NCBI RefSeq assembly: GCF_002954775.1
Contig: NZ_PJME01000064.1
Coordinates: forward strand, 1-48,180
Source: Streptomyces geranii
GTDB lineage: Bacteria; Actinomycetota; Actinomycetes; Streptomycetales; Streptomycetaceae
Direction: 5' to 3'
Length of the DNA stretch: 48,180 bases
Under the pieces are notes generated by a model. It was not told where the DNA came from, did no database searches, and saw only the letters and a list, made by a program, of their open reading frames with translations. Of this stretch, positions 35,437-42,749 are shown in pieces. Position numbers and translations under genes: made by a program. How positions within the stretch are numbered: the first letter of the stretch is position 1; each line of letters begins with the position of its first letter.

Positions 35437-35465
35437 TAGACGGGGCGGCCTTTCTGCGCGTTACC
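35437..35465 (-). promoter_or_regulatory. ECF-type promoter facing the small membrane protein gene
   Basis: On the minus strand, GGTAAC (35465-35460), 17 bp, then CGTCTA (35442-35437). This matches the general ECF pattern of an AAC-containing -35 and a CGTC -10. It shares GGTAACGC and CGTC with the divergent promoter at 35519-35547. Confidence 0.65.
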
Positions 35466-35518
35466 GACGCCACCCCTTCCGCCGATCTTCGCCCGAATGG
35501 GTGATGGCGGAGCAATCC

Positions 35519-35547
35519 GGTAACGCTTCGCGGTACGGGCGCGTCAT
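35519..35547 (+). promoter_or_regulatory. ECF-type promoter of the sigma factor gene
   Basis: GGTAAC (35519-35524), 17 bp, CGTCAT (35542-35547). The predicted start is about 40 nt before ATG 35593. The match with the divergent promoter implies that the sigma factor recognises its own promoter. Confidence 0.68.
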
Positions 35548-35592
35548 GGGTGGAGTCGATCGGGTCACTGTCAGGCAAGGAGCAGCGCGCCC

Positions 35593-36186
35593 ATGACTCC
35601 AGTTCCCCGTAAAAGAGCGCGAGGTAAACCAATTGCGACGTGGGACGACTTCTTCACCGAATACGCCGAGTCGTTGTACCGGTATGCAGGCTATCTGTCG
35701 TACGGCAGCGATGGATTCGAGGGCGAGGGGCAGATGAACGTGATTCTCGCCAGGATAAAGAACGACTGGGACAGCATCGACCCGGTGACGGCGAGCGGTT
35801 ATGCCCGGCGGGCGCTGCTCAATGCCCTGATCTCGTACAAGCGTGTGAACCGCCCTCATATGGTTCCGCTCCAGCAGACGTCGCGGAGCGGCCAGGTGTA
35901 CTCCGTTGACCTTCCTGATCCGGCCCCCACGCCGGAGGATTTGACGGCCAGCAACGACCTGCTCGCTCGCGCCCTGGAGGTCATTCACGGACTGACCCCC
36001 GAGCACAAAGAGGTGCTGATCATGATCTACGCGGGACATACCTCGAAGCAGATCGCCGAGTTGCTCGAACAGAAGCCGGGCACCATTCGCCAGCGGCTGC
36101 GCCGGGCCCGTCAGGAGTTCGACCAGGCCTGCGACAGCGAGCTGCTGCGGACCCTGACGCAGAAGGTCACGAAGGGGGTCCGATGA
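35593..36186 (+). CDS. ECF-type RNA polymerase sigma factor
   Basis: 197 residues. Region 2 spans about 17-85: WDDFFTEYAESLYRYAGYLS, a loop with FEGEGQMNVILARI, then SGYARRALLNALISYKRVNR, the 2.3/2.4 helix. Region 4 spans about 120-175: LARALEVIHGLTPEHKEVLI and GHTSKQIAELLEQKPGTIRQ, then RLRRARQEF, the HTH reading the -35. Region 3 is absent, as in ECF factors. ATG 35593 has AAGGAG upstream. Its stop overlaps the ATG of the next gene (ATGA). It is preceded by a promoter of the type it probably recognises. Confidence 0.88.
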   Translation: MTPVPRKRARGKPIATWDDFFTEYAESLYRYAGYLSYGSDGFEGEGQMNVILARIKNDWDSIDPVTASGYARRALLNALISYKRVNRPHMVPLQQTSRSGQVYSVDLPDPAPTPEDLTASNDLLARALEVIHGLTPEHKEVLIMIYAGHTSKQIAELLEQKPGTIRQRLRRARQEFDQACDSELLRTLTQKVTKGVR

Positions 36187-37217
36187 TGGCGCCCCGGAAC
36201 ACGGCACGGCCGTCCGCCGATCTCGGCTCCGCCAAGCGATGGGGATGGCGGTTCTCCCGGCTGGAGAGGGCGGTGCGGGCAGCCGAGAAGAGGTACGCGG
36301 TCGACCGGGCGGAGTCCCGGCGCAGGCGGGATCAGCTGCTCTCGGAGGCGCTCGGGTCCGGGGTCAGGACATGGGGGGCGGCGGAGTTGGAGCGCAAGCG
36401 CGCCGAAGTGAACCTCATGGCCGACCTGATGGCGACGGTGAAGGATCCTGCGACGGCAACTCAGGAAGAGCCGGTCACCCAGGCGTTGCCCTCCCGGCGG
36501 AGTTCGGCGGCCGACCGGCAGAAGGTGTCGGCGGGGTCGCCTCCCGCCACTGGGGCCCGGTCGAATGTGGGTGTAATCGACCAGGACTCCCCCGACCGGG
36601 CCGAGGAGATGACGAGTGCGCCTGCGGAGAAGTCGTACAAGCCGCGCCGGCATCTGATTTCCGTGATGGCCATCGCAGCCAGTCTCCTCAGTATTCTCTG
36701 GGTGACTCACCAGGGAAAGACCGCACGCCACGAGGGTTCGACGCCGAGCGACTCGCCGGGTTTCGCGGTCCGCCCCTACGAGCGCATTCCGATCTCGAAC
36801 CATGTCCTGGAATTCTCGGCGACCCAACGCCCAGGTCCGGCAGGTGCCTACGCGGCGGCCCTGCAGATCCAGAACGCCGAATACCAGGGCGCGAGCCGAG
36901 TGTGGTGCGTGCTCGCTGACCCGAGGTCGAGGGACTGCGCGCGGACCATGAGTCAGAGTTTCCGAACTCACGAGGACTCCCGCCGTACGGTCTTCCTCGT
37001 CACCACGTCGGTCGGAAAAATGAACCCCGACCGCACTTCCGCCGAAATAATGCTCCGGCTGGGAGAAGCGGAGCGCCAGGTTTTCCCGTTGGAATGGATC
37101 GATGGGCGCTGGCAGGCCGATCCGGTGATCATTCCAGCCGCCAAGGAGAATGGCGGAATTTACACCACGGTCGTGGCGCACGCGAGGTTCAGCCTTTGCG
37201 TAGCAGCGGATTGCTAG
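36183..37217 (+). CDS. Single-pass membrane protein, candidate regulator of the ECF sigma factor
   Basis: 344 residues. A basic, helical N-terminal region (WGWRFSRLERAVRAAEKRYA, then ELERKRAEVNLMADLMATVK) looks coiled-coil. A Ser/Pro/Glu linker follows, then one TM helix (HLISVMAIAASLLSILWV, about 157-174). The C-terminal about 170 residues should be outside the cell and contain four Cys (SRVWCVLADPRSRDCARTM and FSLCVAADC), suited to disulfides. Start-stop coupling to the sigma gene is typical of anti-sigma factors. The HxxxCxxC zinc motif of ZAS anti-sigmas is absent, so the role is inferred from context only. Confidence 0.72.
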   Translation: MMAPRNTARPSADLGSAKRWGWRFSRLERAVRAAEKRYAVDRAESRRRRDQLLSEALGSGVRTWGAAELERKRAEVNLMADLMATVKDPATATQEEPVTQALPSRRSSAADRQKVSAGSPPATGARSNVGVIDQDSPDRAEEMTSAPAEKSYKPRRHLISVMAIAASLLSILWVTHQGKTARHEGSTPSDSPGFAVRPYERIPISNHVLEFSATQRPGPAGAYAAALQIQNAEYQGASRVWCVLADPRSRDCARTMSQSFRTHEDSRRTVFLVTTSVGKMNPDRTSAEIMLRLGEAERQVFPLEWIDGRWQADPVIIPAAKENGGIYTTVVAHARFSLCVAADC

Positions 37218-37391
37218 GCGGTTTCTTCGAACGATCGTGATCGGTGGATCACGGGCTGGGGATCTGTTGCCCTGTCCCGGAGTCGGTCCCTGGCATCGGC
37301 TGTCCTGGTGGGGTCCACGCATGGCGCCTCCACCCGTGTCCGCAGCTCCTCGGCAGTGGTCGGCGGGGGCGGGGGTACCCCTGTCCCCGTC

Positions 37392-38297
37392 TCACCCCGC
37401 CGCCGCACCCCCCTGCCGAGCCAACTCCGCGTCATACTCCAACCCCAGCAGAATCGCCAGATTCGTGATCCACAGCCACACCAGGAAGATGATCACGCCC
37501 GCGAAAGCCCCGTAAGTCCGGTTGTACGAGGCGAAGTTCGCGAGGTACACCGCGAAGCCCGCCGATGCTGTCAGCCAGATCAGGAGGGCCAGGAAGCTGC
37601 CCGGGGTGATCCAACGGAAGCCTCTGCCCTTTGCGTTGGGTGCTGCCCAGTACAGGATCGCGATCATCACCGTCACCACCACCGCCAGCACCGGCCACTT
37701 CGCGAACGACCAGACCGCCAGCGTCCGTTCGGAGACGCCCAGGGCCGTGCCGAGCTGTCTGGCCAGGCCGCCCGTGAAGACGACGATCACCGCGCTGACC
37801 ACCGCCAGCACCATCATGACGGCCGTCACGCCCACCTGGACGGGCAGTGCCTTCCAGGCCGGGCGGCTCTTCGGGACGGCGTAGACCACGTTGGCGCTTC
37901 TGAGGAACGCGGCGACGTAGCCCGACGCCGACCACACCGCCAGCAGCAGGCCCACCGCCGCCATCACCGAGCCGATCCCGGAGGCGCCCCGCATCTGGGA
38001 GACCGCGTCCCGCAGGATGTCCCGTACCGAACCCGGGGCCAGGTTCTGGATGTTGTTCAGCACCCGTTGCGACGCCGACGGGCCGATGAGGCCCAGCATG
38101 GAGGTCAGCAGCAGCAACGCCGGGAACAGCGCCAGGATGCCGTAGTAAGTCAGCGCTGCTGCTCGGTCGGTCAGCTCGTCGTTCCTGAACGCCCTTGCCG
38201 TGCCCTTCAGTACCGTCCACCAGGAGTGGCCGGGCGGCACGGCTGTGGTGCGAGGGGCAGGCGCCTGCTCTTCCGTCTCCTCGTGCGTTCGTCGCAT
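37392..38297 (-). CDS. YihY/virulence factor BrkB family membrane protein
   Basis: 301 residues with about six TM segments. The family opening DELTDRAAALTYYGILALFP is followed by ALLLLTSMLGLIG. GIGSVMAAVGLLLAVWSASG, RWITPGSFLALLIWLTASAG and YGAFAGVIIFLVWLWITNLA are the conserved later helices. It was once annotated as RNase BN, which is incorrect. The real function is unclear; membrane transport or envelope roles are proposed. ATG 38297; GTACGGG upstream is a weak ribosome site. It ends close to the convergent sigma-partner gene. Confidence 0.92.
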   Translation of the reverse strand: MRRTHEETEEQAPAPRTTAVPPGHSWWTVLKGTARAFRNDELTDRAAALTYYGILALFPALLLLTSMLGLIGPSASQRVLNNIQNLAPGSVRDILRDAVSQMRGASGIGSVMAAVGLLLAVWSASGYVAAFLRSANVVYAVPKSRPAWKALPVQVGVTAVMMVLAVVSAVIVVFTGGLARQLGTALGVSERTLAVWSFAKWPVLAVVVTVMIAILYWAAPNAKGRGFRWITPGSFLALLIWLTASAGFAVYLANFASYNRTYGAFAGVIIFLVWLWITNLAILLGLEYDAELARQGGAAAG

Positions 38298-38351
38298 CCC
38301 GTACAGGTATCCGGCCGGGCGCCGGACATACCCGTACGGCTCGAACTGGGC

Positions 38352-39002
38352 TCAGCCCACGCTGAGTTCGGTCAGGCCGCCCAACTCCCCCAGCGGCAGC
38401 GTGTGCTGGGTCTGCAGGACCTTCGCGCGGAGGTAGCGGACGTTCGCCGGAGTCGTGAACACGCCCGTCGGGACGCGGTCGTGGACGTCCATGCCCAGCG
38501 AGCGGAGCTGGTTCGCCTTGTCCGGGTTGTTGGAGAGGAGGTCCAGGGAGTCGATGCCCAGGGCCCGCAGCATCTGGGCCGCCGCCGTGTAGTCGCGGGC
38601 GTCCTCGGGCAGGCCCAGGGCGGCGTTCGCGGCGTAGGTGTCGAGGCCCTCGTCCTGGAGGGCGTACGCGTCGAGCTTGTTGTAGAGGCCGATGCCCCGG
38701 CCCTCCTGGCGGAGGTAGAGCAGCACGCCCCCGTGCTCGGCTATGCGTTCGACCGCCTCGCGCAGCTGCGGGCCGCAGTCGCAGCGGGCCGAGCCGAAGA
38801 CGTCGCCCGTGAGGCACTCGGAGTGCAGCCGGACCAGCGGGGTGGTGCCGGGCGCGGGCTCGCCGAGGACCATCGCCACGTGCTCCAGGCCGTCGGTCAG
38901 GCCGTGGAAGGTGACCAACTCGGTGTCGACGCTGTAGCCGTCGTGGAAGCGAAGCGGCACCTTGACGCGGGAGCGTGTGGTGGCTGCGGGGAAGTCGGGC
39001 AT
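38352..39002 (-). CDS. ribA: GTP cyclohydrolase II
   Basis: 216 residues. Stand-alone RibA that opens GTP to the pyrimidine precursor of riboflavin. Zinc ligands are Cys63, Cys74 and Cys76 in HSECLTGDVFGSARCDCGPQ. Catalytic LRQEGRGIGLYNKLDAYALQ follows, and LLSNNPDKANQL and TPANVRYLRAK complete the family pattern. ATG 39002. An 11-bp perfect palindrome (39048-39073) lies 46 bp upstream and resembles the site before marR, suggesting control by that regulator. It is 54 bp from the YihY gene on the same strand. Confidence 0.96.
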   Translation of the reverse strand: MPDFPAATTRSRVKVPLRFHDGYSVDTELVTFHGLTDGLEHVAMVLGEPAPGTTPLVRLHSECLTGDVFGSARCDCGPQLREAVERIAEHGGVLLYLRQEGRGIGLYNKLDAYALQDEGLDTYAANAALGLPEDARDYTAAAQMLRALGIDSLDLLSNNPDKANQLRSLGMDVHDRVPTGVFTTPANVRYLRAKVLQTQHTLPLGELGGLTELSVG

Positions 39003-39047
39003 GCGGGTCTCCCGGGGTGGTCCTTGGTCCTGGCCTCTGAAACCTCG

Positions 39048-39117
39048 GATCTGCTTCAGTTTTGAAGCAGATCCTCACTCGAACAGTGACCCTACCTCAT
39101 GCTTCAAAGTTAAAGCA
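39048..39117. promoter_or_regulatory. Two TTCA-N4-TRAA palindromes upstream of ribA
   Basis: GATCTGCTTCA-GTTT-TGAAGCAGATC (39048-39073) has perfect 11-bp arms. TGCTT at 39100 and AAGCA at 39113 flank TTCAAAGTTAAA, a related site. Both match the core of the sequence just upstream of marR (39720-39732). Confidence 0.55.
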
Positions 39118-39214
39118 ATCGATTTCCGGTGCGGCTCACGACCCGCACGACGACGACGGCGGCGATGACGACGATGGTGGCGATGGCGGCGACGATGACG
39201 ACCGGCGCAGCCAT
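39110..39214 (-). CDS. 34-residue single-TM membrane ORF overlapping the 3' end of marR
   Basis: Begins MAAPVVIVAAIATIVVIAAV and continues VVVRVVSRTGNRLL, a near-ideal TM helix with a positive cytoplasmic tail. ATG 39214 has GGAGGG exactly 6 nt upstream, one of the best ribosome sites in the window. It is read in a different frame from marR and extends 26 bp past its stop, ending in TAA. The same DNA makes the odd Ser/Pro tail of MarR, which fits the tail being a by-product of coding in this frame. Short, so still provisional. Confidence 0.45.
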   Translation of the reverse strand: MAAPVVIVAAIATIVVIAAVVVVRVVSRTGNRLL

Positions 39215-39702
39215 GGCAGGCCCTCCGGCGCCGGTGCCGCCTCCGACCCGTCCCCCTGCAACGCCCGCTCGACCGCCGTGCAGATCTCCTCCAGCTGGCT
39301 CACCTGCTCCGGCGTCAGATGGTCGAAGAGCGTCGCCCGGACCGTGGCGACATGCCCAGGCGCGGTCCGCTCCAGCACCGCCATGCCCTCGTCGGTCAGC
39401 GCGGCGACGGTGCCCCGCTTGTCCCACTTGCAGGCCTCACGCCGTACGTGACCGTCCTTCTCCAGCCGTGCCACCGCATACGTCAGCCGACTGCGCGTGA
39501 TCTTCAGCTTCTCGGCGAGATCGGTCATCCGCAGCCGTCGCTCGGGCGTCTCGGAGAGGTACGCCAGGATCGTGTAATAGAGGTGCGGCATCCCGGCGTC
39601 CTGCTGGAGCTGCCGGTCGAGCGTGTCCTCCAGCAGCAGGGAGGCCGCGACGTACGCGCGCCACGCGCGCTGCTCCTCGGGGGTGAGCCAGCGGGTCGTC
39701 AT
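39136..39702 (-). CDS. MarR family transcriptional regulator
   Basis: 188 residues. Winged-helix core: MPHLYYTILAYLSETPERRL, then RMTDLAEKLKITRSRLTYAV (recognition helix) and RLEKDGHVRREACKWDKRGT (wing), then AALTDEGMAVLE. The C-terminal helix ends around residue 150. The last about 25 residues (RRSSSSPPSPPSSSSPPSSS) are low complexity. A TTTAAAACTTGAA site lies 18 bp before ATG 39702, consistent with autorepression. Ligand unknown. It is divergent from the reductase-deaminase gene, which it may also control. Confidence 0.93.
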   Translation of the reverse strand: MTTRWLTPEEQRAWRAYVAASLLLEDTLDRQLQQDAGMPHLYYTILAYLSETPERRLRMTDLAEKLKITRSRLTYAVARLEKDGHVRREACKWDKRGTVAALTDEGMAVLERTAPGHVATVRATLFDHLTPEQVSQLEEICTAVERALQGDGSEAAPAPEGLPWLRRSSSSPPSPPSSSSPPSSSCGS

Positions 39703-39719
39703 GCGACCAGTGTAGGTTG

Positions 39720-39732
39720 TTTAAAACTTGAA
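39720..39732. promoter_or_regulatory. MarR-type operator candidate between marR and the reductase-deaminase gene
   Basis: TTTAAAACTTGAA reads TTCAAGTTTTAAA on the other strand and matches the TTCA-N4-T(G/A/T)AA core of the two sites before ribA. Confidence 0.5.
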
Positions 39733-39791
39733 CCAAAGGTGCCGGGAAAACCGGCACCGGAGGACCGGAAGAGCCGGAGGAAAGCGCGCCC

Positions 39792-40931
39792 ATGCCCCTT
39801 CCCTACGTCCTGTTGTCCGCCGCGGTCTCCCTCGACGGCCACCTGGACGACACCGGCCCCGATCGGCTGCTGCTCTCCAGCCCCGCCGACTTCGACCGGG
39901 TCGACGAGGTACGGGCGGCCAGCGACGCGATCCTCATCGGCGCCGGCACCATCCGCGCCGACAACCCCCGCCTCCTGGTCAACTCGCCCGAGCGGCGGGC
40001 CGCGCGCGTGGCGGCCGGGAAGCCGGAGTACCCGCTCAAGGTGACCGTCAGCGGCTCGGGCGAACTCGACCCGGCCGCCAACTTCTGGCACACCGGCGGC
40101 GGGAAACTCGTATACACGACGGACCAGGGCGCCGAGCGGGCCCGGCGCACGGATCTCGGGCCCGACACGGATGTCGTCTCCCTGGGGCCGGGGGCCCTCG
40201 ACTGGCGGGCGCTTCTCGAACATCTGCACGACATTCGTGGCGTACGGCACCTCATGGTCGAGGGCGGCGGCACCGTCCACACCCAGCTCCTCCAGCAGGG
40301 CCTCGCTGACGAACTCCAGCTCGTCCTCGCGCCCCTCCTCGTCGGCGACCCCGCCGCGCCCCGCCTCTTCGGCCCCGGCGCCTACCAGGGCGGACGCCTG
40401 CGGCTGACCGGCACCCGGCGGATCGAGGACGTCGTCCTCATGCGGTACGAGCCCACCGCACCCGGCACCGGCCCGCTCCCCGTCGCCGCCGACCGGCACT
40501 GGCTGGCGCTCGCCTGCGAACTGGCCGAGCTGTGTCCGCCCTCCCGCACGGCCTTCAGCGTCGGCGCGGTCGTCGTCGCGGCCGACGGTACGGAGCTGGC
40601 GCGCGGGCACTCCCGGGAGGGCGGCGACCCCGTCGTGCACGCCGAGGAGGCCGCCCTCGCCAAGCTCGACCCGGCCGACCCCAGGCTCCCCACGGCCACC
40701 GTCTACAGCAGCCTCGAACCCTGCGCCCGCCGAGCCTCCCGCCCCGCGCCCTGCGCCCGGCTGATCCTCGACGCGGGCGTCCGCCGGGTGGTGACCGCCT
40801 GGCGCGAGCCGGACACCTTCGTGGTCGCGGCCGACGGGAACGGCCTGCTCACGGACGCCGGCGTCGAGGTCGTCGTACTCCCCGAGTACGAGGAGCGGGC
40901 CAAGGCCCCCAACACCCACCTCCCCGGCTGA
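39792..40931 (+). CDS. RibD-like bifunctional protein with reversed domain order (reductase, then deaminase)
   Basis: 379 residues from ATG 39792, with GGAGGAAAG upstream. Residues about 1-225 form a RibD_C/DHFR-like reductase: SAAVSLDGHLDDTG, IGAGTIRADNPRLL and LMVEGGGTVHTQLLQQGLAD. Residues about 230-379 are a cytidine-deaminase-like zinc domain: FSVGAVVVAADG, then VVHAEEAAL (HAE) and SLEPCARRASRPAPCARL (Cys ligands). E. coli-type RibD has deaminase first, so the order is swapped. With ribA nearby it probably serves steps 2-3 of riboflavin or a related pyrimidine-modifying pathway. Confidence 0.85.
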   Translation: MPLPYVLLSAAVSLDGHLDDTGPDRLLLSSPADFDRVDEVRAASDAILIGAGTIRADNPRLLVNSPERRAARVAAGKPEYPLKVTVSGSGELDPAANFWHTGGGKLVYTTDQGAERARRTDLGPDTDVVSLGPGALDWRALLEHLHDIRGVRHLMVEGGGTVHTQLLQQGLADELQLVLAPLLVGDPAAPRLFGPGAYQGGRLRLTGTRRIEDVVLMRYEPTAPGTGPLPVAADRHWLALACELAELCPPSRTAFSVGAVVVAADGTELARGHSREGGDPVVHAEEAALAKLDPADPRLPTATVYSSLEPCARRASRPAPCARLILDAGVRRVVTAWREPDTFVVAADGNGLLTDAGVEVVVLPEYEERAKAPNTHLPG

Positions 40932-40991
40932 TGCGCAACCAGCTGATCGACCGGGTGATCAATCGTGGTGATGGGGATCCCGCAGATGGCG

Positions 40992-40997
40992 TATAGT
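40992..40997 (+). promoter_or_regulatory. -10 element of tRNA-fMet
   Basis: TATAGT lies 12 bp before the tRNA 5' end, in good position for a sigma-70-type start near 41004. No clear -35 is visible. Confidence 0.55.
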
Positions 40998-41009
40998 TGT
41001 GTTCAGCGG

Positions 41010-41083
41010 CGCGGGGTGGAGCAGCTCGGTAGCTCGCTGGGCTCATAACCCAGAGGTCGCAGGTTCAAATCCTGTCCCCGCTA
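41010..41083 (+). tRNA. Initiator tRNA-fMet (anticodon CAT)
   Basis: A 74-nt cloverleaf has anticodon loop CTCATAA. Two initiator marks are present: three G-C pairs at the base of the anticodon stem (CTGGG/CCCAG) and an unpaired first acceptor position (C1 opposite T72). Confidence 0.95.
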
Positions 41084-41092
41084 CTGAAGGCC

Positions 41093-41128
41093 CAGGGCCG
41101 GAAACCAAGAAATTGGTTTCCGGCCCTG
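41093..41128 (+). terminator. Terminator of tRNA-fMet
   Basis: A 16-bp perfect stem (CAGGGCCGGAAACCAA and its complement) with GAAA loop lies 9 bp past the tRNA. Confidence 0.88.
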
Positions 41129-41247
41129 AGTCATTTCCGGACCCGCCCCACTTTTCCCCCACTTTTCTCCTTAGCCCGGTCGGTCCACCCGGCTCGCCCG
41201 CCGTACCCGCGCCCGAAAGCCTGGACGGACGGTACGGAACGGGACGG

Positions 41248-42531
41248 GTGATCCGGCGGGAGACGAGACGAGTGGCGCGGTCGGGAGAACCGGAGGCGGA
41301 GGCCGAGACCGAGGCGGTCGCGGTGTCCCGGGTGCGGACCCTCGTCCGCGTCCTGCCCGCCTTCCTGATCGTCACCGGGGTCGTCTACGACGTCGCCACC
41401 CCGCGCGACTTCACCGCGGTCCCCTTCTTCACGGCCGCCCCGCTCATCGCCGCCCCCCTCTCCTCGCTGCGCACCACGGTCGTCACCGGCGTCGCCGCGC
41501 TCCTCGCCGAGTACGGCGTCCACACCCGCTTCGGTTTCTCCCTGGACGCCGACACGCTCACCGAGACGTTCACCGTGGCCACGGTCGTCGTCCTGGCCGT
41601 CGTCATCAACCGCGTCGTACGCCGCGGTGACCGCCGCCTCGCCACGGCCCGCGAGATCGCCGAGGCCGCGCAGCGCGCCGTACTGCCCGAACCGGCCGCG
41701 CGCATCGGCGGGTTCGAGATCGCCGCCCGGTACGAGGCCGCCCAGGAGGGTGCCTTCATCGGCGGCGATCTGTACGCCGTGCAGGACACCCCGTACGGCG
41801 TGCGGGTCGTCCTCGGTGACGTGCGGGGCAAGGGGATGGGGGCCGTGGCCGCCGTGGCCGTCGTCATCGGGGCGTTCCGGGAGGCCGCCGAGCAGGAGGT
41901 GAGCCTGGAGGGGGTCGCGCAGCGGCTGGAACGGGCGCTGGCCCGCGAGGCCGCCCGGCGCGGCGGGCTGGAGATCAGCGAGGGCTTCGCCACCGCCGTG
42001 CTCGTCGAACTCCCGCACGGCGACGGCACCGGGCGGACCGCCGGGATCGTACGCATCGTCAACCGAGGCCACCCGGCGCCCCTGCTCCTCGCCGCCGACG
42101 GCACCCTGCGCGTCCTCGCCCCGGCCGAACCCGCGCTGCCGCTCGGCATCGGCGACCTAGGGGATCCAGGGGATCCAGGGGATCCAGGGGATCCAGGGGA
42201 TCCAAGGGGCCCAGAGTGCCTCGGAGGGGGCCTCGGGGGCCTTGGGGGCATCGGGGGCCTCGGCGGGTGGCCCGGCCGGGCCGAGGAGACCCCCTTTCCC
42301 GGAGGCGCGACCCTGCTCCTCTACACCGACGGGCTGTCCGAGGCCCGCGACGGGCGCGGTGTCTTCTTCGATCCGGCCGCCCGGCTCACCGGACGGGTCT
42401 TCCGTGACCCGGCGGCCCTTCTCGCCGCCCTCGCGGCCGAGGTGCGCCGGCACTCGGGTGGCGGCACCACGGACGACATGGCGCTGCTCGCCGTACACCG
42501 TCTCTCATCAATTGTCACCAAGGGTGAGTGA
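41248..42531 (+). CDS. Membrane PP2C-family serine/threonine phosphatase (SpoIIE-like)
   Basis: 427 residues from GTG 41248; GTG 41272, with GGGAG 9 nt upstream, is equally possible. Three or four TM helices come first (VLPAFLIVTGVVYDVA, FFTAAPLIAAPLSSL, TFTVATVVVLAVVINRVV). The PP2C catalytic core follows: GGDLYAVQDT, VVLGDVRGKGMGAVAAVAVV, IVNRGHPAPLLL, LLLYTDGLSEARD and TTDDMALLAV, with the metal-binding Asp residues intact. A Gly-Asp-Pro repeat is inserted in the loop before LLLYTDGL. Such proteins dephosphorylate anti-anti-sigma factors; the partner is unknown. Confidence 0.9.
   Translation: MIRRETRRVARSGEPEAEAETEAVAVSRVRTLVRVLPAFLIVTGVVYDVATPRDFTAVPFFTAAPLIAAPLSSLRTTVVTGVAALLAEYGVHTRFGFSLDADTLTETFTVATVVVLAVVINRVVRRGDRRLATAREIAEAAQRAVLPEPAARIGGFEIAARYEAAQEGAFIGGDLYAVQDTPYGVRVVLGDVRGKGMGAVAAVAVVIGAFREAAEQEVSLEGVAQRLERALAREAARRGGLEISEGFATAVLVELPHGDGTGRTAGIVRIVNRGHPAPLLLAADGTLRVLAPAEPALPLGIGDLGDPGDPGDPGDPGDPRGPECLGGGLGGLGGIGGLGGWPGRAEETPFPGGATLLLYTDGLSEARDGRGVFFDPAARLTGRVFRDPAALLAALAAEVRRHSGGGTTDDMALLAVHRLSSIVTKGE
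42162..42203 (+). repeat. Five 9-bp GGATCCAGG repeats inside the phosphatase gene
   Basis: GGATCC occurs at 42162, 42171, 42180, 42189 and 42198, each 9 bp apart, encoding Gly-Asp-Pro five times. A Gly-Leu-Gly-rich stretch (GGGLGGLGGIGGLGG) follows. Confidence 0.9.
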
Positions 42532-42749
42532 ACGATCCCGCTCCGCATAACATCTGACACACAGTCAAAACTCAGTAGTCACTTAGGGCACGGCCAACTC
42601 GCCCGATTTTCACCGGTGGTGACCCGGAACGTCCTCGGGAAAAGCGTTAACGATCAACAGGAACAGCTTGGAATCCGGTGCTCAGGTCTATTAACGTTCG
42701 ATAACGCAGCGCGGTTGTCCCAGCCGTCACAAGAGTCGGCTCCGTGCGC
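42532..42749 (+). promoter_or_regulatory. Promoter region of the M23 peptidase gene
   Basis: 218 bp upstream of the riboswitch. GCGTTAACGATC and ATTAACGTTCGATAACGC are related AT-containing blocks (around 42643-42705), which may hold the promoter. No gene is supported. Confidence 0.4.

Noticed and set aside
35000..37217. Integrated element using the tRNA-Lys 3' end as attachment site
   Set aside because: I looked for a second copy of the tRNA 3' end beyond the sigma genes and for an integrase; neither was seen.
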